From Chitinimonas sp. BJYL2 (GTDB taxonomy: Bacteria; Pseudomonadota; Gammaproteobacteria; Burkholderiales; Chitinimonadaceae): a stretch of 64,000 nt of DNA. Shown here piece after piece: positions 57,547-64,000 of the stretch (its first letter is position 1; every line of letters begins with the position of its first letter). Under the pieces are notes generated by a model. That model saw only the letters and a program-made list of their open reading frames with translations. It had not been told where the DNA came from and did not search any database. Where the stretch lies: assembly GCF_027257935.1 (NCBI RefSeq), contig NZ_JANZKW010000003.1, positions 310,001-374,000 on the forward strand, written 5' to 3'. Made by a program: the position numbers and the translations under genes.

Positions 57547-58314
57547 TCAGGGGCGGTTGATTTCCGCCCCGTACTTTTGCCACAGCGGCCGCAGTATGCC
57601 GGCCTGCTCCATGGCATCAAGCAAGGCATTGAGCTCGGCCGCGCTGGGGCGCACGCCACGACGAATCACGAACGTGAGCTGGTAGTGCTGGTCCTTTTTG
57701 GTGGAGATCAGCAGCTTGTCGCGGTCTTGCGGGTTCCGCTCCAGATAGCCAGCCAGATAGGCCTCTGTCACCACGGCGATATCACCACTGCCCATCAGCA
57801 AATGCTTGATGGTGGCCTCGTTATCGCTGGTGAACACCATCTGGAAGTGATGGCGCAGATAGTCTTCGTTGGTGTTGAAGCCGGCAAAGCCATAGTGGTA
57901 GCCGCGCATGCCGATCATGCGCTTATCGGCAAAGTGATCAAAATAGCGCTGATCCCGGTCGGCCTGCTTTAACGCGACATAGACTTCGCCACCGCCCAGG
58001 TAGACACGGGAGGCATCGACCGGCCTGTCCTTCCAGCCCCAGGCCAGATTGTCGAAGGTCGACATATCGTAGCGACCCAGATCGAAATCGCGGAAGCGCC
58101 GTACCGGCCCCGTATTCACCGGCACAAAGCGATAGCGCTGCTGGAAGCTGTTCATCAGATCCAGCAGTTCTACATGCAGCCTGTCGCTACCGGCCTGCTT
58201 GTTGATATAAGGCGGGAACAGCACGACCCCGACCTTGACGACCTGCGCAGCAAAGCCGGGGGCAGCCAAGGCCAGAAACAAAGCGAGCGCAGCAAGACGG
58301 GTGTACCAGCGCAT
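57547..58314 (-). CDS. Periplasmic solute-binding protein, family 3
   Basis: A 255-residue secreted protein from ATG 58314, which begins the signal MRWYTRLAALALFLALAAPGFAA. The mature part has VVKVGVVLFPPYINKQ, LGRYDMSTFDNLAWGWKDRPVDASRVYLGGG, and EATIKHLLMGSGDIAVVTEAYLAGYL, a family 3-like layout. Longer starts (58350, 58389) exist; the last would overlap moaC. It is downstream of the molybdenum-cofactor genes but with no obvious functional link and no permease. Confidence 0.77.
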   Translation of the reverse strand: MRWYTRLAALALFLALAAPGFAAQVVKVGVVLFPPYINKQAGSDRLHVELLDLMNSFQQRYRFVPVNTGPVRRFRDFDLGRYDMSTFDNLAWGWKDRPVDASRVYLGGGEVYVALKQADRDQRYFDHFADKRMIGMRGYHYGFAGFNTNEDYLRHHFQMVFTSDNEATIKHLLMGSGDIAVVTEAYLAGYLERNPQDRDKLLISTKKDQHYQLTFVIRRGVRPSAAELNALLDAMEQAGILRPLWQKYGAEINRP

Positions 58315-58385
58315 AAGGTGAACCGGTGCAATCTGTGGGTTGCCGGTCATTCTAGAGGCTTGCCAATCGAATTGCTTGCTGTCAT

Positions 58386-58889
58386 TCATGTCGTCGCATC
58401 GGGCGGGACTGGCTGGGCCGGATCGCGCAGCCAGTGGCCGGACTTGCCGCCACGCTTCTCACGCAGCCGCACCGCGCCGATCTCCATGCCTTTATCCACG
58501 GCCTTGAGCATGTCGTAGATCGTCAGCAAGGTCACCGACACCGCCGTGAGCGCTTCCATCTCCACGCCGGTCCGCCCTACGGTTTCGGTGGTGGCTGTGC
58601 AGTGCACCGTGGCCTGTGCGGGATCGAGGCTGAATTCCACACTCACATGGGTGAGCGGGATGGGGTGGCACAGGGGTATCAAGTCGCCTGTGCGCTTGGC
58701 CGCCATGATGCCGGCCAGCCTGGCCACGCCCAGCACATCGCCTTTGTCGGCTTGGCCGGCTTGCAAGCGGGCAAAGGTGGCTGGCGCCATGACGATATGC
58801 CCCTCGGCAATCGCGACCCGGCGGGTCTCCGGTTTGGCGCCGACATCCACCATATGGGCATGGCCCAAGGCATTAAAGTGAGTAACCAT
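58386..58889 (-). CDS. moaC: Cyclic pyranopterin monophosphate synthase
   Basis: A 167-residue MoaC, which with MoaA makes cyclic pyranopterin monophosphate from GTP. Conserved: [50 protein letters not shown] and [28 protein letters not shown] with the catalytic Lys. Family-length. It is separated from moaE by the unrelated secreted-protein gene; moaA is not in the window. Confidence 0.96.
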   Translation of the reverse strand: MVTHFNALGHAHMVDVGAKPETRRVAIAEGHIVMAPATFARLQAGQADKGDVLGVARLAGIMAAKRTGDLIPLCHPIPLTHVSVEFSLDPAQATVHCTATTETVGRTGVEMEALTAVSVTLLTIYDMLKAVDKGMEIGAVRLREKRGGKSGHWLRDPAQPVPPDATT

Positions 58890-58924
58890 ATTGTCAGTGA
58901 CTTGCGAGCAATTCAGACTAGGGT

Positions 58925-59548
58925 TTATTTATCACTAGACTTAATGTTGCTCGACTCAGTCATGGATGATGATTCCGGTTCTTGGGGTTTCGGTATCTGC
59001 ACTGCGTCAAAGAACCAATTTGATTGCTCTTCGAAGGTTGTGTCAACTTCTAAACCACTATGCATATAATTGACGACAAAGCCGGTATTGATGCTTACAG
59101 GATGCTTGCAGTATAGCGAACGAACGGTGTGTATAACCTTGCTATTTGGCTTCTCTTGGGTGGATGCGTCGGTTAATTGACTCTGTTTTAATAAGCAGTT
59201 CATGTCTTTGCGGTCGGAATTTTTTACCTCCGAGGAAGTGGTCACAAATTTTTCTGAAGGGAAGTTTTTTTGCCACAACCGTTCAAGTTCGACACTCATC
59301 TCTTCTGTCGTGGCATTGCCTTTTATTTTAAATAGGGCGACACCGGCTGTGTAATAGTCGTTCGACTTGCCTATGCGCTTGTTAAATACAATGCTGCTGG
59401 AGGAGGCTTTTGACTTGACCCAGCCATCGGCATTTGGTGATCTTAAGGTAAGTGTTGGAGTGTTGAACCAGACTCCGGGAGATAGGAAATCCGAGGCAAT
59501 TGCGTTGGAGGTGATTAATGCGGCTACAAAAAATACTGATTTATTCAT
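58925..59548 (-). CDS. AT-rich secreted protein of unknown function within the moa run
   Basis: A 207-residue protein from ATG 59548 ([21 protein letters not shown]), a normal signal peptide. The mature part is polar with three cysteines (MNCLLKQ, LYCKH plus none paired nearby) and a Ser/Lys-rich tail ([20 protein letters not shown]). No family recognised. It is much richer in A and T than moaC and moaE on either side and interrupts an otherwise normal gene order, so recent gain is likely. Confidence 0.7.
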   Translation of the reverse strand: MNKSVFFVAALITSNAIASDFLSPGVWFNTPTLTLRSPNADGWVKSKASSSSIVFNKRIGKSNDYYTAGVALFKIKGNATTEEMSVELERLWQKNFPSEKFVTTSSEVKNSDRKDMNCLLKQSQLTDASTQEKPNSKVIHTVRSLYCKHPVSINTGFVVNYMHSGLEVDTTFEEQSNWFFDAVQIPKPQEPESSSMTESSNIKSSDK

Positions 59549-59591
59549 GCTTGGTCTCATGGTCGGTGTCAAGGAGTCTGTAAAGACTTAA

Positions 59592-60104
59592 TTAGTCGTG
59601 GTCAAGGTTGCCGAAGTGCTCTGCCACTAACTGGTGCCATCTTTCTGCTGCGGTTGTATCACTTTCGCGAGCTTCGACCCATTTCGCTCCATCTTTGTTC
59701 CATTCTTTCTTCCAGAACGGCGCGCGGGTTTTCAGGTAATCCATCACGAAGTTGCATGACTCGAACGCTGCTTGCCGGTGCGCGCTGGCCGTCAGCACCA
59801 TGACGATGCGGTCACCGGGATGCAGTTTGCCTACGCGGTGGACGATGCGTACGGCATTCAGTGGCCAGCGCAGTGCGGCTTCTTCGCCGATCTGCTGCAG
59901 GGCCTTTTCGGTCATGCCGGGGTAGTGCTCCAGTTCCAGTGCCACGACATCGGCGGCGAGATTCAGATCGCGCACCAGCCCCACAAAGCTGACGACGGCA
60001 CCCACGCTGCGATCGCCTGCTGCGCAGGTATCGGTTTCCCGGCCGACATCGATATCCGCCTCGGTGACGACGACGCTGATACGGGTATCGCTGAGCGGGC
60101 TCAT
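59592..60104 (-). CDS. moaE: Molybdopterin synthase catalytic subunit
   Basis: A 170-residue large subunit. With thiocarboxylated MoaD it inserts sulfur into cyclic pyranopterin monophosphate. Conserved: GAVVSFVGLVRDLN, ALELEHYPGMTEKALQQIGEEA, VRIVHRVGKLHPGDRIVMVLTASAHRQAAFESCNFVMDYLKTRAPFWKKE with the catalytic lysines. The start abuts the moaD stop with no gap, indicating coupled translation. Confidence 0.96.
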   Translation of the reverse strand: MSPLSDTRISVVVTEADIDVGRETDTCAAGDRSVGAVVSFVGLVRDLNLAADVVALELEHYPGMTEKALQQIGEEAALRWPLNAVRIVHRVGKLHPGDRIVMVLTASAHRQAAFESCNFVMDYLKTRAPFWKKEWNKDGAKWVEARESDTTAAERWHQLVAEHFGNLDHD

Positions 60105-60362
60105 TCAGCCTCCGGTCACGGGTGGGAAGATGGCGACCTCGACACCGGCATGCAGCGGCGCCTCAAAGCCCACCAGCTCCTGGTCGAGCGCCACGCGGAA
60201 TACGCGATGCGATGCCAGTTCCTCGGCCCAGGCTTCCCCGCGCAGGGCCAGATGGGCGAGCAGACCCGCCACGGTTTCGATGCCTTCAGGCAGGGTCAGG
60301 GATTCTTCGGCGAGGCCGAAACGCTCGCGCAGGCGGGCAAAGTAACGCAGCTGGACTTGCAT
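60105..60362 (-). CDS. moaD: Molybdopterin synthase sulfur carrier subunit
   Basis: An 85-residue ubiquitin-like protein ending in the PPVTGG tail whose C-terminal glycine is thiocarboxylated. It begins MQVQLRYFARLRERFG, the usual MoaD start; an upstream open frame to 60551 is unsupported. Directly abuts moaE. Confidence 0.95.
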   Translation of the reverse strand: MQVQLRYFARLRERFGLAEESLTLPEGIETVAGLLAHLALRGEAWAEELASHRVFRVALDQELVGFEAPLHAGVEVAIFPPVTGG

Positions 60363-60457
60363 GGTGGTGGTCTTGAAACTCGTTCTGGTCTTGCTTGGCA
60401 TTATCGCGCGGAGCGAGCCAGGAATGACAGGCTCAACCGCACGCGGCTCGATCGGTG

Positions 60458-61669
60458 TCAGTCCAGCAGCGCGGGCAGTGGCAGGAAACGCACCAGATCG
60501 CCGGGGGCAACGGTCTGGCCCGGTAGTACGTCGATCAAGCCATCTGCCCAAGCGAGGCCACTCATCACGGCCGAGCCTTGGTCGCGGTAAAGCACGGCCT
60601 CGGTCGTGCCATCTGCGTTCATGGCCAGCTGTGCGCGCAGGAATTCGCGCCGGCTCTCGGCCTTGGCGCGGGTGAACGCCGCACGTACCGGCAGTGCCTG
60701 AACCGGCGAGGCGGCGGCGCCCATACGGGCAAGCAGGAAAGGGCGCGCCAGTAGCAAAAAGGTCAGAAAGGCGCTGACCGGATTGCCGGGCAAGCCGATG
60801 AAGTCAGCTTTGCCCACGCGCCCAAAGGCCAGGGGCTTGCCGGGTTTGATAGCGATGCGCCAGAGGTCGAGTTCACCCAGCGCCAGCACGGCAGCCTTGA
60901 CGTGGTCTTCCGCGCCCACCGATACGCCGCCGCAGCTGATCACCACATCGCACTCATCGGCAGCGCGGCCTAGCGCCGCGCGCGTGGCGTCGGCACGGTC
61001 GGCCACCGTGCCGTAGTCGTGCAGTTGCACGCCCAGGCGGCGCAGCAGGGTGCCGATGGCGTAGCGGTTACTGTTGTAGATGCCGCCTTCGGGCAGCGGC
61101 TGGCCGGGTTCGGTCAGTTCGTCGCCGGTGCACAGCAAGCCCACGCGCAAGGCGGGGCGTACGGGCAGGGTGGCGATGCCCAGCGAGGCGGACAGCGCGA
61201 GTTGTGCCGGTCCAAGGCGGGTGCCGGCTTTCAGCACCACGCTGCCTTCGGCGATGTCTTCACCGCGACGGCGGATGTGCTGGTGCAGGCGCACGGGTGC
61301 CAGCAGCTGCACGGTATCGCCTTCGGTAGCGGTTTCCTCCTGCGGCACCACCACATTGCAACCTGGTGGTACCGGGGCGCCAGTAAAGATACGTGCCGCC
61401 GTGTCGGGTGCCAGCGCGGTACCCGTCTGGCCGGCGGCGATGCGCTGGACCACGGGCAGGCTGGCCGGTGGCTGGGCCGGATCGCGCAGGTTCAGCGCGT
61501 AGCCGTCCATGGCGCTGTTATCGAAGCCGGGCACGGCCAGCGGGGCGATCACATCGTGTGCGAGGACGCGGCCGTCGCAGTGGCTCAAGGCCACGCTGGT
61601 TTCGCCCGTGACGCTGTGCGCACGGTTCAGCAGTTGTGTGAGGGCGTCGTCAAAAGAGAGCAGGGACAT
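60458..61669 (-). CDS. moeA: Molybdopterin molybdenumtransferase
   Basis: A 403-residue enzyme that inserts molybdate into adenylated molybdopterin. Family features: PGFDNSAMDGYAL, ARIFTGAPVPPGCNVVVPQEE, RRRGEDIAEGSVVLKAG, LCTGDELTEPGQPLPEGGIYNSN, VISCGGVSVGAEDHVKAAV and GLPGNPVSAFLTFLLLARPFL. First gene of the leftward molybdenum-cofactor run (moeA, moaD, moaE, [unknown], moaC). Confidence 0.96.
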   Translation of the reverse strand: MSLLSFDDALTQLLNRAHSVTGETSVALSHCDGRVLAHDVIAPLAVPGFDNSAMDGYALNLRDPAQPPASLPVVQRIAAGQTGTALAPDTAARIFTGAPVPPGCNVVVPQEETATEGDTVQLLAPVRLHQHIRRRGEDIAEGSVVLKAGTRLGPAQLALSASLGIATLPVRPALRVGLLCTGDELTEPGQPLPEGGIYNSNRYAIGTLLRRLGVQLHDYGTVADRADATRAALGRAADECDVVISCGGVSVGAEDHVKAAVLALGELDLWRIAIKPGKPLAFGRVGKADFIGLPGNPVSAFLTFLLLARPFLLARMGAAASPVQALPVRAAFTRAKAESRREFLRAQLAMNADGTTEAVLYRDQGSAVMSGLAWADGLIDVLPGQTVAPGDLVRFLPLPALLD

Positions 61670-61869
61670 GGTGGTTCACCGTTTTGCTTTGACACTTACC
61701 CTACACCAGTCGGGTACCGTGCGGCGATCCGTCGGCCGGTGGATGGTCAAAAGTCCTTGATTTTGCTATGGTGGCGCTGTGTCGCGCTGCAACAAGGCGG
61801 GGATTCCGCCGGCGATGCACCCACCGCCCGCGGATTGCGGGCTCAGTTGGCCACCACAGAGGTGGCGTC

Positions 61870-61887
61870 CGGAACCCCAGGGTTCCG
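61870..61887. promoter_or_regulatory. Inverted repeat just upstream of nadA
   Basis: CGGAACCC and GGGTTCCG, 8-bp arms around CA, end 16 bp before the nadA start and just before its Shine-Dalgarno. Position suggests an operator or a hairpin affecting translation; no known NAD-regulator consensus was recognised. Confidence 0.4.
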
Positions 61888-61903
61888 CATGGAAGGAACA
61901 GCC

Positions 61904-62857
61904 ATGTCCAAGCGTGTCGTCACGCTGGCGCATTACTACACCGCGCCGGAAATCCAGCAAATGGCCGACAAGGTCGGCGACTCCCTCGAACTCTCGCTCT
62001 ATGCCCGCGATGCCCAGGCCGACATCATCGTCTTTGCCGGTGTGCGCTTCATGGCCGAGACCGCCAAGATCCTGAATCCGAACGCCACGGTGATCCTGCC
62101 CGATGCGGGTTCGACCTGCTCGCTGGTCACGCAAACCGATATCAAACGCCTTGCCGCCTGGCGTGCCAAGCATGCCGACCATGTGCATGTGAGCTACATC
62201 AACAGCTCGGCCGAACACAAGGCGCTGAGCGACTGGATCGTGACCAGCCGCAATGTGGACGACATCATTGCCCACCTGTATGCCCAGGGTAAAAAGGTCA
62301 TCTTCTCGCCTGACCGCAATATGGGCGCCTACCTGAACTTCCAGTATGGCTATGACATGCCGCTGTGGTCGGCTGTGTGCGAGGTGCACGACAAATTCAA
62401 CGAATCCGCCCTCAATGAAGGCATGGCCGCCGTGGCTGGCGCCAAGTACCTGATTGCCCACCCCGAAAGCCCGCTGCCTGTGCTGAAGAAGGCCGATTAC
62501 GTGGGCTCGACCAGCGGCATGCTCAACTGGGTGAAGGCGTTTGACCGCGAACCCGATGCCACGATCTTCGTGGCCACCGAAGACGGCATCCTCTACAACA
62601 TGGGCCTGGCCCGGCCCGACCTGAAGATCGTGCAGGCGCCGATCTACGCCGGTTGCCAGTGCAACCAGTGCCCGTACATGAAGATGAACAATGTCGAGCG
62701 CGTGCAGCGTGCACAGGCCGGCGAGGGCACGGTGATCGATTACCTGACAACCGAGCAGATGGATGCCGCGCGTCAGCCGATCGAGCGCATGCTGGCGTTC
62801 AGCGAGGCGCAGATGCAGGCGGCCAAGTTGGCGCAGCCGGTACCCGTGCCTGCTTGA
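61904..62857 (+). CDS. nadA: Quinolinate synthase A
   Basis: A 317-residue [4Fe-4S] enzyme condensing iminoaspartate with dihydroxyacetone phosphate to quinolinate. Cluster cysteines are most likely C72 (DAGSTCSLV), C159 (WSAVCEVHDKF) and C256 in GCQCNQCPYMKMN. HYY near residue 10, FAGVRFMAET and NVDDIIAHLYAQGKKVIFSPDRNMGAYL are typical. GGAAGGA precedes the ATG at 61904; the long frame open from 61019 is an artefact overlapping moeA. Divergent from moeA. Confidence 0.96.
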   Translation: MSKRVVTLAHYYTAPEIQQMADKVGDSLELSLYARDAQADIIVFAGVRFMAETAKILNPNATVILPDAGSTCSLVTQTDIKRLAAWRAKHADHVHVSYINSSAEHKALSDWIVTSRNVDDIIAHLYAQGKKVIFSPDRNMGAYLNFQYGYDMPLWSAVCEVHDKFNESALNEGMAAVAGAKYLIAHPESPLPVLKKADYVGSTSGMLNWVKAFDREPDATIFVATEDGILYNMGLARPDLKIVQAPIYAGCQCNQCPYMKMNNVERVQRAQAGEGTVIDYLTTEQMDAARQPIERMLAFSEAQMQAAKLAQPVPVPA

Positions 62858-62879
62858 AGCGGGCCGGGTTGAATCCAGG

Positions 62880-62903
62880 GGGCAGTCAATGACTGCCCTT
62901 TTT
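62880..62903 (+). terminator. Rho-independent terminator of nadA
   Basis: Arms GGGCAGTCA and TGACTGCCC around one base, followed by TTTTT, lie 22 bp after the nadA stop. Confidence 0.9.
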
Positions 62904-63140
62904 CATGGGCTTTGGGCGCAAAGCATGATCTGTTGGTGGTTGTGATCCAGCAGACCTGTGCGTTGAGAGTAGATATCCGGCGAGAACGGCTTGTGGCAGA
63001 TGGCTTGAGCTGCCTTGTCCCTAAGCGGCATGAATGCTGGCGCGGCTTTACCGCAACACTCTGGCGACGCCGGTGCGAAAAGGCCATCACATCGTGACGG
63101 GCGTGCCGACAATGGCATACCTGAATGCGAAAGATGCGCC

Positions 63141-64000
63141 ATGTCGCAAGCTGCTTCCGTCGAGAAAGTCCGCCGCCAGTACAACCAGTGGGTCGCGACC
63201 GAGTCCATCGAGGACTACGCCTTGCGCTACTCGCCGGCGAGTTTTCGCAAGTGGTCGCCTGCCGTCTTGGGGGTGACCATGATAGGCACCAACTCGGCGC
63301 TGTCTTACGAGGCGATTGGTGCCTTGCTGCTGCTGGACTTCGGCTTCCAGAATGCAATGTGGGCGCTGTTCCTGACCGCCATCGTGTTATTCGGGGTCAG
63401 TTTCCCGATCTGTCGCTACGCCACCCGCCACAATATCGACATGGACCTGCTGACCCGCGCCGCGGGATTCGGCTATGTGGGGTCCACCTTTACCTCGCTG
63501 ATTTACGCCTCGTTCTGCTTTATCTTCCTGGCCTTTGAATCGGCCATCATGGCGCAGGCGCTGAAGCTGTGTTTCGGCATGCCGCTGTGGCTGGGGTATA
63601 TCGTCTGCTCCTTGGTCGTGTTGCCCATCGTGTTCTACGGGGTGACCTCCATCAATCGTTTTCACAAATGGACACAGCCGCTCTGGCTGGTGCTGCTGGC
63701 GCTGCCCTTTGCCTACGTCCTGTGGCATGAGCCCACCGCGATCAGTGCGATGTCCGGCGTGAAGGGCCAGGTCTCACATAGCAATGCGTTCGACTGGTAC
63801 CACTTCGGCATTGCCGCCGGCATCGCTTTCTCGCTGATTGCCCAGATAGGCGAGCAGGTGGACTACCTGCGCTTCATGCCCGAGCGCACCCGCGAGAACC
63901 GCGTCAGCTGGTGGGCAAACATGTTGCTCGGTGGCCCTGGCTGGATTGCCATGGCCTATATCAAGCAGCTGGGCGGGGCCATGCTGGCAGCCCTGGCGGT
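63141..64000 (+). CDS. NCS1-family (purine/cytosine permease-like) membrane domain, cut off at the window end
   Basis: The first 286 residues are visible and the frame is still open at 64000. A short N-terminus (MSQAASVEKVRRQYNQWVA) leads to ESIEDYALRYSPASFRKWSP and then several membrane helices (WSPAVLGVTMIGTN; ALLLLDFGFQNAMWALFLTAIVLFGVSF; SLIYASFCFIFLAFESAIM). DLLTRAAGFGYVGSTFTSLIYA resembles cytosine/allantoin permeases. Permease-like domains with this opening also occur fused to histidine kinases, so the whole gene could be a transporter or a sensor kinase. Only the rest of the gene can tell. Confidence 0.72.
   Translation, partial: MSQAASVEKVRRQYNQWVATESIEDYALRYSPASFRKWSPAVLGVTMIGTNSALSYEAIGALLLLDFGFQNAMWALFLTAIVLFGVSFPICRYATRHNIDMDLLTRAAGFGYVGSTFTSLIYASFCFIFLAFESAIMAQALKLCFGMPLWLGYIVCSLVVLPIVFYGVTSINRFHKWTQPLWLVLLALPFAYVLWHEPTAISAMSGVKGQVSHSNAFDWYHFGIAAGIAFSLIAQIGEQVDYLRFMPERTRENRVSWWANMLLGGPGWIAMAYIKQLGGAMLAALA

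Noticed and set aside
61019-61903. N-terminal extension of nadA
   Set aside because: It is antisense to moeA; nadA has its own Shine-Dalgarno and family start at 61904.

Overview
The window is GC-rich chromosomal DNA (about 60% by eye) and most likely comes from a betaproteobacterium of the Burkholderiales/Neisseriales type, possibly Chitinimonas-like; that assignment is inference from protein character and gene content only. Supporting signs are a CysB-type regulator beside an iron-sulfur APS-type reductase, a two-cone NrdA, many GGDEF/EAL, chemoreceptor and hybrid-kinase genes, and many orphan periplasmic solute-binding proteins. No phage, transposase, integrase, rRNA or CRISPR array was seen. 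There is one tRNA gene, tRNA-Ser(GGA).

Layout. 0-4.5 kb: an ArsR-type regulator with a sterol-desaturase-family hydroxylase, then a beta-alanine catabolic pair (omega-amino-acid:pyruvate aminotransferase and methylmalonate-semialdehyde dehydrogenase). 4.5-7.4 kb: three solute-binding proteins without permeases. 7.5-18.7 kb: periplasmic cyclophilin, NAD(P)HX repair enzyme, flavodoxin-like protein, GIY-YIG protein, a very large hybrid histidine kinase, a PLP decarboxylase, two more solute-binding proteins and a stand-alone LuxR-type HTH protein. 19-26 kb: a small molybdopterin-fold protein, HerA-like ATPase, glycine-zipper protein, DUF1615 lipoprotein, SrkA kinase, DUF1993 protein and a PAS-PAS diguanylate cyclase. 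26-34 kb: a PKD/Ycf48-repeat lipoprotein, tRNA-Ser, the cysH-tauE/cysB sulfur cluster, a class C-type serine hydrolase and a GIN-domain lipoprotein. 34-41.5 kb: PAS-GGDEF-EAL protein, UvrB, and a chemoreceptor next to a solute-binding protein.

41.5-49.8 kb is the most irregular part. The nrdA promoter region carries a pair of NrdR-type boxes and DnaA-type boxes. The nrdA-nrdB interval is occupied by a hairpin-rich dispersed repeat. Just after nrdB lies an AT-rich gene for a winged-helix-like/TIR-domain protein, a candidate stand-alone immune NADase. Next comes about 1 kb of non-coding repeats (two more copies of the large repeat, two of a shorter hairpin repeat), followed by a class A beta-lactamase gene.

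49.8-64 kb is mostly metabolic: thrC and hom, a GNAT acetyltransferase, alaA, an Mth938-type protein, a GH30 glycosidase, nadC, another solute-binding protein, a molybdenum-cofactor run (moeA, moaD, moaE, moaC) interrupted by an AT-rich secreted protein of unknown function, nadA, and an NCS1-type permease domain cut off by the window end. Convergent gene pairs are usually separated by clear hairpin terminators. Several starts are TTG or GTG, and these were chosen from Shine-Dalgarno position and signal-peptide shape.
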